A DNA stretch of 64,000 bases, taken from assembly GCF_963576675.1 (NCBI RefSeq), contig NC_088917.1:17760001-17824000 (forward strand), given 5' to 3'. Made by a program: the position numbers and the translations under genes. The notes under the pieces are model-generated. The model saw nothing but the letters and a program-made list of their open reading frames with translations. It was not told where the DNA came from and did no database searches. Shown in pieces: positions 41,554 to 52,280 of the stretch. Within the stretch, counting starts at the first letter, position 1. The number at the start of each line of letters is the position of its first letter. This DNA is from Euphorbia lathyris. Lineage: Eukaryota > Streptophyta > Magnoliopsida > Malpighiales > Euphorbiaceae.

Positions 41554-43192
41554 TGATGCGGTTTCTGCGAAACCTCACTAAGGGATAAGTGTACCCCGTC
41601 GTTATCAAGTAATAAATTTCTGGTTTAAGTCCAGGTTATCGTCCACAGGATTTATTTCTGCAAGTATCAAGCTACTCGGTCTCGGATGTTATCTAGGCTT
41701 AGGGGGTTTTGAGTTTGGTTTGTTTAATTAATCTACTCCTAGGTTGAATTATGCTAATCCTAGCTAAGTTATCTAATTCTTAACTAAGTTATCTAATCCT
41801 AGCTAAGTTATTCTACGCCTAACTAAGTTACTCTACCCCTAATTGATCTTTCATTAATGAAACTATTCGAAGGAACATGGTATGAACGATAATAATCAAG
41901 ATAGATTATCAAGTCTATTGAATAAAAACCTAATCTGAGTCACTTGTATTCAAGGCGATTAACCCTACTTACCCTCCTGAGGTTCCTAGCGCGTGATTCC
42001 CTAAGGCCGAAACTAGGTCTAAGGCTCAGTAAATTGGCACTTAATCAACTAAGAGGTTGTCAATCTCCTAGGCTCTGACTAGGTCAGATTCAGCTCGCAA
42101 TATGTGCCTACTAGATTTTGAGGCTTTTGAATGAGTTAAACCAATTGAATAAAGCGTAAGACAGAGATTAGACAAATAATCATAGAACAAAACAAGAGCT
42201 AAATTGTTATTAAAGGCGAAGATAATTGTCACAAGATACAATAAGTCAAGTTCGGCAACTGTATCAAAGAGTACAAACATGGAAAGATAAAAGGAGATAG
42301 AAAAATCCCTTTCAGGGAACCTGTTTACTCTGCAGCCGGCGACTTGATCTTAAGGACGGACCTTGGTAATTCCTCGGTAGAAAGCTTTGAAGGAGCTTCA
42401 ATGGAGGTTGAGGAAGATGGAGAAGATGAAGAGGAATTACAAGGGGAAAGCTAAAATAATTTACAAAAACGAAAGATGTCTAATTTACATTGGAAAAACC
42501 CTATTTATAGACGCGGCTCGGCCCTCTTTTTGACCTATTTTCATGTCCCCATTGATGTAGGAAGTCGTGGGGTCCATCGTGGCTTCGTGGGGGCGGAATT
42601 GGTCTTTTTGACCAATTCTCGCAGGTCTGCTCGCCGAGCAGGGCGAGCTGCTCGGCGAGCAGGGCTACTCGCGACGAGCAGCGCCCTGCTCGGCGAGCAG
42701 GCCTCTGGTGGCCTGCTCGGCGAGTAGGCACAGTGCCTGGGCAGTGCCTGGGCAGTGCCTGGGCTGCTCGCCGAGCAGCGCGCCGATGCTCAATTCGCCG
42801 AGCGACTACCGGGGGTCCCCGAGACTCGATTTTTGCCTGAAATTGATCATGTTTTAACCTGCACACGCACATAAACTCCAAACAACATTAGTCCAAGGGC
42901 TAAATTGACCCGCCAATCGCTTATTTGAGCAAACGCTTCGTTTGGTGCGACTTTTGACGGATCAATTAGCTTCAAAAGATGACGGAATTATAATATGCAT
43001 GCCATTTTGGCCGTATTTGCCTAAATTGATAATAAAACGAGCCTAAACAACGAAAAGTAAATAAAACGTTTCCAATTTCTAACTAACTCACACAAAAGCA
43101 TTTAAATGCGAGAATTGCTCGCTTATTAACTAAATAACGCTAAAACCCGTCCTAAAACCGTACCTAAAGATAGGGGCTTTTGACCCCTATCA
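41554..43192 (-). repeat. E3 3' LTR
   Basis: 1639 bp from TGATGCGG to CCTATCA. On the minus strand a TATAAATAGGG box lies near 42500. The cluster at 42625-42790 holds several CTGCTCGGCGAGCAG-type palindromes and three CAGTGCCTGGG units. Purine-rich AAGTGTGAGGAGG (minus strand, 43193-43207) is the polypurine tract. Confidence 0.95.
42625..42790. repeat. GC-rich palindrome cluster in E3 3' LTR
   Basis: Repeated GCTCGSCGAGC cores (each self-complementary) and CAGTGCCTGGG direct repeats lie in otherwise AT-rich DNA. Ala/Arg-rich open frames on both strands here are artefacts of the repeat. Confidence 0.85.
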
Positions 43193-44881
43193 AACCTCCT
43201 CACACTTAAAACTTTACTTGTCCCCAAGTAAACTAAAAAAAACTAAACCCGCAATCACAAGCAAGCTAGAAAACCTCCCGGTTTGACTAGGTGCTTGACA
43301 CAATTTCGAGCATCTGTAATTACATGCATTCGGAAATACAAAGTAGAGACACGATATCCAAAAGCCGCATTTCAATTATCATAGGTCATAGTTTTAATCA
43401 AAAGGACACATGTTCAATTAAACGAGCTTGAGGGGATCGCTAAGTAAAACACCTCACCATAGGTAGTTCACTCATTTCACACAATTTTGGTGGCTAAAGT
43501 GTTTACTCTCGGCTTATGTTCTTGCTTAGGATTACGTTGATTTTGCACGTTCATCCGCGTTCCTCTACTATGCTATATGATTCCGATGATATCAAAAACA
43601 GCCTCTAATCGGGGTTGTAATGTGGTTAGAGGGTTAAAGGTACAACAAGGGTTAATAGTTCTAGTGCTACAAAAACTAAGTTTAAATGACTTTAGCAAAT
43701 ATGAAGTGACTGAGCTTTTTATTCATCCCTTATTATTTTCTTTTTGGGATGTTTTCTTGAGACGTTTTTGATTTTTTTTTTAAGAACTGGGGAATGAAGT
43801 TCTTCCCTTTTGTTCGTCTCTTTTCTTTTCTTTTTTTTCTTTTTCTGTTTTTCTCTTTTTTTTTTTTTGATTTTTGGGATAGTGATGCTCATTCACTTCT
43901 TAGCCTTTTGGCTTGCTACTGTAATGCCATAAACAAAGATAAAGCGCTAGAAAACAAAGGCTCTAATTGAGCTTTGCAAAATAGATTGGGTTAAATAGCA
44001 AACCAAGTTGTGGTTTGCAAAAACAGGTTAGAACGAAAGAAAAATCTATAAACTACAAAAATGTAGGCTCAAAGGGGCTTCCTAGAGTGGATGAAAAAGA
44101 AAAAATAAGGTAAAGAAAAGGGTTAATGCTAATGAGGCTGATTCATCGTTTATCATCTCAAATCATTGCATGTAGGTTCAACACAGTATTAGGTGCAAAA
44201 TCTGTAATCTTCCACAAGTCAAAGCATTCACACAAAAATGCCAAGAAAAAGAGTTTTTTGATGTTCGCTTTTAGGCTCAAATTCAACTCACAATTCTTTG
44301 GGTTTCAATTTTGTGTTCACTAGTTTTCCCCAAACTCAAGTTTAATGTCACATGCCTTCAATTCTTAAGTTATCTACCTAAGTAATGATTTTAGCATTTC
44401 TTCAAAAGTAGGGTCTAAATGCAAACTTTAGCTCATGCTTTTACAGATACAAGAGTTGTGTCCTACACCTAAACTAGTTGTCATGCAATCTTAGATTCCG
44501 TTCTCAGCCCTCAAGGACAAATAACGAAGTTTAGATTCGAAGGAGGTTCACGGTTTTAGGTCCTAAACATGCAAAACCTAAATAAAACCCGGAAAACGTA
44601 AAACTAAACTAGACACGACGCAATAAAAATTTAAAAATTATAGAATTTTTGTAAGTTTGTCTACCCCTCCTCCTCACACTAAAAATATGCAATAAGTTCC
44701 AACATTGCATCACAAACCATAAAGTACAAGTGCAAAAAGTTAGGGTGGAGAAGAAAACTTACGGATTTTATCGCAATCGCCAAAAGCTTGACGATTTGCG
44801 GTGGCAAATTTTTTTTTTTATTATTATTTATTTATTTATTTCAGCTTCGTTCGGGAAAAAAAATCCCGAACCGTTGCTTAT

Positions 44882-45080
44882 CTCGGCCGAGCAGCGGGCT
44901 GGGCGGCAGCGCCCAGCGGCGGGCTGGGCGCAGTGCCCAGCGGCGTGCTGGGCGCAGTGCCCAGCGGCGGGCTGGGCGCCAGCGCCCAGCGGCGGGCTGG
45001 GCGCAGTGCCCAGCGGCGTGCTGGGCGCCAGCGCCCAGCTCGCGGCGAGCAGGGCATTGCTCGGCGAGCTGGGCCTCCTG
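44882..45080. repeat. GC-rich tandem repeat (GGCGGGCTGGGCGCAGTGCCCA unit)
   Basis: At least six diverged ~32-36 bp units combine CAGCGGCGGGCTGGGCGC with AGYGCCCAGC. Each unit is partly palindromic. It ends in GCTCGGCGAGCTGGGC, related to the LTR palindromes. Several overlapping Ala/Arg-rich frames come from it and are not genes. Confidence 0.85.
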
Positions 45081-45368
45081 GGGCCTTTTTTTTTTTAAAT
45101 TTTCTTTTAAACCTGAAAACTTAAAAATAAAAAATAAAAATAAAATAAAATAAAATAAAATAAAACTAAACAACTAAAAAAAATATTTATTTATTTATTT
45201 TTTTTAAACGAACACTTTTAAAAAAAACGTAAAAGAAAACTAAAAAGACTAAACTAAAAGATCAATGTATAATCTAAATAAAACAAACCTGAAAAGTTTT
45301 ATTAAAACTTGGGTTGCCTCCCAAGAAGCGCTACGTTATAGTCGGTGAGCTCGACATAGAATTCCCGC

Positions 45369-45803
45369 CTAGGTGTATGCTTCTACTCGGGTTAGGAATT
45401 CAAATTCCTGAATAAATAATCCGTACCTGCAAAACGGATTATCAGTTTCAAAGATTTTTATTGAAAACAAATGATCAACTTTAAATAAATTATGAAAACG
45501 TTTAGTTTGCTCCCTTTTTGATTCTCTAGGTAGATCAAAGAGAATGAAAGTTTCTGGACTTGGAGCAAAACTGAACTCTTCTATCTTTGGATTCTTCTCT
45601 AGAGGCTCAATTTCAACTGATTCCTCAATTAATATTGAAACTTTTGGTTTCTCATAATTAGGGATCAGTTCTTCATTGTTAATGGGAGGAGATATTACCT
45701 TATCAACCTGACCTACCAAATTGGGTTCTTTATTTGATTCGTCCGCGGTTGAATCAACTAGGATCCCTTTTTGTATGCATAAATTTTTAATTGAGGCATA
45801 CAA
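45369..45803 (-). CDS. Hypothetical 144-residue ORF in E3
   Basis: It is acidic and hydrophilic (EESVEIEPLEKNPKIEEF) and lies just downstream of the E3 primer site, where gag would begin. The C-terminus is KIFETDNPFCRYGLFIQEFEF. No gag motif is recognised. It may be a remnant or replacement of gag, or a chance frame. No function is proposed. Confidence 0.35.
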   Translation of the reverse strand: MYASIKNLCIQKGILVDSTADESNKEPNLVGQVDKVISPPINNEELIPNYEKPKVSILIEESVEIEPLEKNPKIEEFSFAPSPETFILFDLPRESKREQTKRFHNLFKVDHLFSIKIFETDNPFCRYGLFIQEFEFLTRVEAYT

Positions 45804-46040
45804 ATCGTCAGTTTAATCTTCGTGAGTAGATAGAAAGTTAAGCAAATGCGTAATAGACTCCTTATTTCCATTGTTTCTAGCCATTTTCTCAAAAAAGAAG
45901 AATCATTAGAAATAACAATAAAAATTAAAAACAAATATTCACAAAAAGAAAAGTATAAACGATTATAAACAAAGGATAATAACAAGGAATGCCTAAACTA
46001 ACAAATCAACCTTTGGTTCGATATTGCAGAAGAAATAAAT

Positions 46041-46058
46041 CCCCGGCAACGGCGCCAA
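46041..46058 (-). other. E3 primer-binding site
   Basis: On the minus strand TTGGCGCCGTTGCCGGGG lies a few bases inside the 5' LTR. It equals the E2 site and sets the direction of E3. Confidence 0.85.
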
Positions 46059-46063
46059 AAACT

Positions 46064-47730
46064 TGATGCGGTTTCTGCGAAACCTCACTAAGGGATAAGT
46101 GTACCCCGTCGTTATCAAGTAATAAATTTCTGGTTTAAGTCCAGGTTATCGTCCACAGGATTTATTTCTGCAAGTATCAAGCTACTCGGTCTCGGATGTT
46201 ATCTAGGCTTAGGGGGTTTTGAGTTTGGTTTGTTTAATTAATCTACTCCTAGGTTGAATTATGCTAATCCTAGCTAAGTTATCTAATTCTTAACTAAGTT
46301 ATCTAATCCTAGCTAAGTTATTCTACGCCTAACTAAGTTACTCTACCCCTAATTGCTCTTTCATTAATGAAACTATTCGAAGGAACATGGTATGAACGAT
46401 AATAATCAAGATAGATTATCAAGTCTATTGAATAAAAACCTAATCTGAGTCACTTGTATTCAAGGCGATTAACCCTACTTACCCTCTCGAGGTTCCTAGC
46501 GCGTGATTCCCTAAGGCCGAAACTAGGTCTAAGGCTCAGTAAATTGGCGCTTAATCAACTAAGAGGTTGTCAATCTCCTAGGCTCTGACTAGGTCAGATT
46601 CAGCTCGCAATATGTGCCTACTAGATTTTGGGGCTTTTGAATGAGTTAAACCAATTGAATAAAGCGTAAGACAGAGATTAGACAAATAATCATAGAACAA
46701 AACAAGAGCTAAATTGTTATTAAAGGCGAAGATAATTGTCACAAGATACAATAAGTCAAGTTCGGCAACTGTATCAAAGAGTACAAACATGGAAAGATAA
46801 AAGGAGATAGAAAAATCCCTTTCAGGGAACCTGTTTACTCTGCAGCCGGCGACTTGATCTTAAGGACGGACCTTGGTAATTCCTCGGTAGAAAGCTTTGA
46901 AGGAGCTTCAATGGAGGTTGAGGAAGATGGAGAAGATGAAGAGGAATTACAAGGGGAAAGCTAAAATAATTTACAAAAACGAAAGATGTCTAATTTACAT
47001 TGGAAAAACCCTATTTATAGACGCGGCTCGGCCCTCTTTTTGACCTATTTTCGTGTCCCCATTGATGTAGGAAGTCGTGGGGTCCATCGTGGCTTCGTGG
47101 GGGCGGAATTGGTCTTTTTGACCAATTCCTGCAGGTCTGCTCGGCGAGCAGGGCGAGCTGCTCGGCGAGCAGGGCTACTCGCGACGAGCAGCGCACTGCT
47201 CGGCGAGCAGGCACAGCCTGCTCGGCGAGCAGGCACAGTGCCTGGGCAGTACCTGGGCAGTTCCTGGGCAGTGCCTGGGCGGTGCCTGGGCTGCTCACCG
47301 AGCAGCGCCCGGGCTGCGCGCCGATGCTCAATTCGCCGAGCGACTACCGGGGGTCCCCGAGACTCGATTTTTGCCTGAAATTGATCATGTTTTAACCTAC
47401 ACACGCACATAAACTCCAAACAACATTAGTCCAAGGGCTAAATTGACCCGCCAATCGCTTATTTGAGCAAACGCTTCGTTTGGTGCGACTTTTGACGGAT
47501 CAATTAGCTTCAAAAGATAACATAATTATAATATGCATGCCATTTTGGCCGTATTTGCCTAAATTGATCATAAAACGAGCCTAAGCAACGAAAAGTAAAT
47601 AAAACGTTTCCAATTTCTAACTAACTCACACAAAAGCATTTAAATGCGAGAATTGCTCGCTTATTAACTAAATAACGCTAAAACCCGTCCTAAAACCGTA
47701 CCCAAAGATAGGGGCTTTTGACCCCTATCA
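46064..47730 (-). repeat. E3 5' LTR
   Basis: 1667 bp, TGATGCGG to CCTATCA. It differs from the other LTR mainly in the palindrome cluster (47135-47335), which has one more CTGCTCGGCGAGCAG unit and about five CAGTGCCTGGG-type units instead of three. Confidence 0.95.
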
Positions 47731-47735
47731 GTACA

Positions 47736-50636
47736 CATGCTTAGCAATGACAGTTTGCAAACATTTTTCCTCCGCCTCCAAGCCTTCAGCTCTCTCCGTT
47801 CACTCTGCAAGTTTATTTCATAGCATCTTTTCAGATGCCTTTAGGAGATCAACTTTCGACGTTTGCTCTTCAGGAAGTTGATGTAACCTCTCCACCTACC
47901 TTTCTCGCTTAACTAAAGATGTTCAACATCACTCTAATCCCCCTCTTCCCAATGATACCTTAAATACACCTGGTTGCTGTACACAAAAACTTGAAAAACT
48001 TTCAACATTGGTTTACACTTTGACTAAAACAAATACACACTAAAACTGGCGGAGGGATAAGAACTTACCACCCCATGCGAAGCCATCTCCCACTTCAGGT
48101 AACCCCCAACAGACAACTATTCATGCCTCCTCTGCTCACTAGGAATGGAAACTAGAGATGCCAGTTGATGGGCCAGTAAGGAGTTTGTCATATTCGCGCC
48201 ATTGCCCATCTGACCGACAAACTGAAGGAATAACAAGAGCTTCTCCTCCATGTCTGCTGTGAAGGCAACATTCGGAGGTGTCGAGCACCAGGTGGAATTG
48301 GCAGAACTTGAAGTAATTGGCCTCTCAAAATACCCTTCACCACCTATCTCTTCCACCTCATCCATTCGTTGCTTTTTATTGGCCACCTTTTTTTTTACTT
48401 CAGTTTCTGCAAGGATAGCAATATCCATTTTCTTTGCACAACCTAGGGTTTTAATTTCTCCCAAGGCCTCCTCATCCTTTGAGACTAAATTCACTGGCTC
48501 CTTGGACTGCCTTGTTTTACGATTCACAATCCATTTTGTTCTCTTGCTAGATCTTAGGACCACTTCCTTTATAATCTCATTGTTCGCCTCATGAATGAGG
48601 CACTCCCTAGCTTCCTGCCCAATCTTCTACTCCAGTGAACCTTCTGCCACCCTATTTTCCCTGGTAGAAGTCGAAACTCCAACAACGTATTGGGCCGCCA
48701 GTTCTCTTTCGAGAATGGGTCAAAAATAGGAAGACCAGTTGGTATCTCCATAAAAGCTTGGCCCAACAGCACCAAATCATAGCTAAACACTACGCCGTCA
48801 AAGTCTAAGGAGTAGTCCTTGGAACTCATCATCGCTGTAGAAAGACCATACAAAAATAGAAGTTAGTACATCATTAACGTTCTTAAAATACTTTATATAC
48901 TTAAGCGGGGAAGGCCTACTTTTAGGAAGCTCGTCGTAGCGGGCGGTGATCACCATAATGGACTCCAGATCCGCTAAATCTCCATCAATAAAGTTCCTCA
49001 CTTCCATCCAATTCTTCAAAATCTCCTCCCTCCATCCCTCTAAGTGGAACGACCACCATTGATTCCAGATCGAGCAACCAACAATCATGAAGTTCTCAAT
49101 AAGGATCAACACATCATTCTTTTTGGCACTAAAGGAATCCCCTAAATCATTCACCATCATTGACCTCTCCGTCAACCAAGTTCTAAGATCGGTCGCCGGA
49201 TTGTTCCAATCCAATAGGAGTGGAAATTCCAAATCAGTAAGTGAGACCTTAAAAAATGGTGTCTCCACTCTTATAGCTTGTCCAAAAGTCTCCAATAATG
49301 TTAAACTTAGGATGGGCAAAAGTCATATGTTGTGACTTATCTCTTTGGGCGGCTTAAATAATCTGTGGAACACTAGGCCAGTTGCTCTCAACCAGCTTCA
49401 CGACAAAGAGAATAGAACCCCATCATCCTCCACCCATTGTAATGGATCTGACCCATGCATATATTGAGCTCCCACAAAACTTCAACGAAGAAATCCAACA
49501 GCGGCAGACACATCCTAACTTTGAAATGCTCCTCACAAATAATCATCTCGTTTTCCTCACAACATTGTTTGCCCGTCATCTAGACCTAGAGTGGACAACT
49601 TGTACGACCTCCCAATATGGAACATCATGGAGATTGTCTCTAGATCCTTTCGAATAATGATGCTCCATACATCCTCCACCCTATTAGACTCCGACGTTTT
49701 CCGTCTATCTACCATATCAAACATGGACTTGTCAGATCCGGCCACCCCATGCCCCCGAGGTCACATCTTCCTCCTTATATCCTGGTATGAGCTCAATAAG
49801 GGCTATCCATATTTTATTTCCTTGTTAGAGACAATCACCTTGATTTTAACCTTATTTTGTCGCACACCGAGTGACGGTTATGGCAGGAAAGGCTTCCCCT
49901 TCACCATAGGTGGTTACCTCACTCGCGGTGTCACCTCTACATTCTTTTTTATTTTTCTTTCCACCGGACATTCACCCTCCATCCCTACTTCCTTCCCTTT
50001 TCTCTATCTCAATTGCCCAGTATCAACGAAGGTCAAATCTTTTAAAACAACGCCCAACATACCCACTTGCTTCACTAGAATGTTTAGCAACCGACGCAAC
50101 CACACTACCCAAAAGTAGGCCCAAAATGAAACCAAATTTTGTTGAGAGCATGGCCTAAGAAGCACTGACCTTGCTCTATTTGTGGCAACACTCCCTAAAA
50201 GCAGTAGTACTCGGGCCCAACACCTTCACCATGACCAACAACTTGATATGGATAAGCAACTCTCTCATTCTTAACTCCAAAATAAAGTTCTAATCAGGCA
50301 AAATTTGTTGAATGAGGATTTTTTGCCCTTTTATACATAAAGGCATGAATATGAAGAGTAACAATCATTATCGCTACTTACCATAACTAATCCCACGTGC
50401 CCATCCGACACAACCGTCTTTTCCTGTTCATTAAATGACACATGCCCTCTACAACACACACTTCATTATCAAATAGCCATTAATGATAGTGTCACAGAGA
50501 ACATGTGGCACTTTTATTTGTTAGTCTCACAATGATGGGACACTACATTTCAACAAAATCATCCAATACACCCCGCTCTTCCTTTACTACCTCACATTAA
50601 ATGGTTCAGACCTGGGGGAGGGGGGGGGGGACTAAT
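47736..50636 (-). pseudogene. Unrecognised decayed minus-strand coding region, right of E3
   Basis: The longest frames are 48117-48563 (148 residues, basic then MEEKLLLFLQFVGQMGNG...) and 48798-49319 (173 residues, with LTDLEFPLLLDWNNPATDLR and IWNQWWSFHLEGWREEILK). They point toward the coiled-coil piece at 41372 beyond E3, so one broken gene is plausible: N-terminal domain, basic linker, C-terminal coiled coil. I do not recognise the family. It lies antisense to, and just before, the polypurine tract and LTR at 50611-50962. That is where some Tat elements carry antisense ORFs. Confidence 0.4.
50611..50636 (+). other. Polypurine tract of an old gypsy element
   Basis: CCTGGGGGAG followed by ten G and ACTAAT directly precedes the LTR start at 50637. 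Confidence 0.7.
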
Positions 50637-50962
50637 TGATAAGGGGTATGGGCCCATATACTAACTAATACCAAGAATCATATCCCCGAGCCCATCCAAG
50701 GGGCAAGCTCAACAGAGGTCAGACCCACTTAGTCGAATAGACAATGGCATGTTAGTCATTGAACCCTTCATCCAACTCTTATAAATAGGGGGACTTCATT
50801 AATGGTAATAGACCTCTAATTCTCTCTCTAACTTATATTAGTTATTGTCTCTATGATAACTTTTCTATACTAACTTGATCATTAGAGTGTTCACGTGGAC
50901 CGATCCCGGCGCAAGAGAACGATGAAAGAATAACAACTGTAAATCTCATAACCCATTTATCA
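50637..50962 (+). repeat. 3' LTR of an old Tat-type element
   Basis: It runs TGATAAGGGG to CATTTATCA (326 bp), with TTATAAATAGGGGG at 50782 as promoter box and a GATCCCGGCGCAAG segment near the end. The purine tract upstream shows plus orientation. The matching 5' LTR is not in the window. Confidence 0.65.
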
Positions 50963-51929
50963 TGTAAAAAACAATAGAGAGATTGAAAATGTTCTTGTGT
51001 ATACTAATGATTAGCTATAAGTATTATCAATGTTGTCATAACCAAACCAGATATAAAACTAGAATTATAATTGGGTCATGGGTCATTTGGTTCAACCAAA
51101 TGACTCAAATTAATCAGACCGAATAATGTAATAAATAAATAAAAATATATACTAATTATAAATTATTTTTTATAGATTATATATACATATATAATATAAA
51201 AGCTATAAAATGCTACAAGAGGTAAAATGATAAACTAGAAAAGGTAAAAAAAAAAACTAATAAATTTACACCTATAATTAAGCTATTGACTATAACCATG
51301 GACTATTGATCGTACTTAAATCTATTAGGTATACTATTTACACTTATTCACATATGCCTATTCACATTATAATGGTAAAAAGTTGAAAGCCACATCCACC
51401 ACTAACGGTTATTTGTGCATTAATTTCCTAATTTCCTAATCGTTTTCTTCGGTTTCTTTCTATTTCTTTTTGGTGGACCTACATCATTTAATAATAATAA
51501 TAATACTCTCAAGTATCACATTTGACTAAATTTTATTATTTCATATTAATTATGTGGTTTAATTTTTAAGACAAATTTTTTTCATATTTTACCCTTATTA
51601 CGCAGTTTGACACTAATTACCCTTAGTCTATTTTCTATATATTTAATGCAAATCAAACGTTACCTTTGATATATTCAATTCGGTCAAATGTGACAATTAT
51701 TATTGAGGAGTTATAAGAAAAATAAAGAAATAAAAAAATAAAAAAATAATAATAATAAAATGTCCAACCAAAAATTAGGTGGAAAATAGATGGGGTGCAA
51801 TGCGCACAGCTCCCGGTTCCTCTGGTTGGTATTTAACTTAAAATCCACGTTTAATTTCATAATCCTAAAATTCACTAATATTTCTGTGTGTCTACAATTC
51901 ATCTTCCTATTTTTCAAGTAATAATAGAA
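50963..51929. other. AT-rich intergenic sequence upstream of the host gene
   Basis: No gene is seen. It probably holds the promoter of the Agenet/ENT gene, but no single TATA box stands out. Short TAA and AAT runs are near 51490 and 51725-51760. Confidence 0.5.
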
Positions 51930-52280
51930 AAACTAAGAACAAGCCCAATTCTCGATCTTTCCAAGATCAATTCCTCAAGGTCTGTTCAATTTCCCTAACA
52001 TTTTTATTCTTTTTTCTTTGTAAGATTACTGTTTTCTTTTTTCTGCGGTTAATTAATAATAGTTCATACTTGTTTGCTTCATGATTTTCAAATTATCTGT
52101 TTGGTACTCTTAATGATTTCATGGAAACTTAGTAATAGCGGATTTTCAAAGTTTTTCTGCAATGTGAATTCATCCATTGGAAGTTTTTATTGTTCGTTAG
52201 TCTTAATTGAGTTAATTTCTTTGTGTCTGCAGGTTTTTTTTCTCTGCAAATTTTTGTTTAATTTGGACATAGCTAGCATC
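51930..52280 (+). other. 5' leader of the Agenet/ENT gene with an intron
   Basis: A leader exon appears to end at 51979 (CTCAAG|GTCTGT). An acceptor TGTCTGCAG at 52224-52232 begins the next exon, 48 bases before the ATG. The T-rich intron of ~250 bp fits a leader intron, common in housekeeping plant genes. The transcription start is not determined. Confidence 0.55.

Larger units (their letters stand above)
43193..46040 (-). other. E3 internal region without retrotransposon enzymes
   Basis: 43193-44870 has no credible gene and holds T-rich runs (43765-43870). 44880-45080 is a GC-rich tandem repeat. 45100-45240 is A-rich simple sequence. The only sizeable open frame is 45369-45803. Confidence 0.7.
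41549..47735 (-). mobile_element. E3: non-autonomous Athila-like LTR retrotransposon
   Basis: LTRs at 41554-43192 and 46064-47730 are flanked by GTACA (41549-41553 and 47731-47735). The primer site next to the right LTR and the purine tract next to the left LTR show minus-strand orientation. The 2.87 kb interior lacks protease, reverse transcriptase and integrase, so it depends on proteins of another element. The primer site is the same as that of E2, but the LTR sequence is unrelated to it. LTR copies differ at few positions outside a repeat cluster, so the insertion is young. Confidence 0.9.

Noticed and set aside
42476..42881. Arg/Ala-rich frames on both strands, with similar ones at 46986-47419
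   Set aside because: By-products of the palindrome clusters in the two E3 LTRs.
44730..45173. Four overlapping Ala/Arg/Gly-rich open frames on both strands
   Set aside because: They are all translations of one GC-rich tandem repeat inside E3. The repeat keeps every frame open, and no homologous protein is recognised.
49382..50158. Plus-strand ORFs of 82-175 residues
   Set aside because: They oppose the better minus-strand frames nearby, show no domain, and look like shadows of a decayed coding region.
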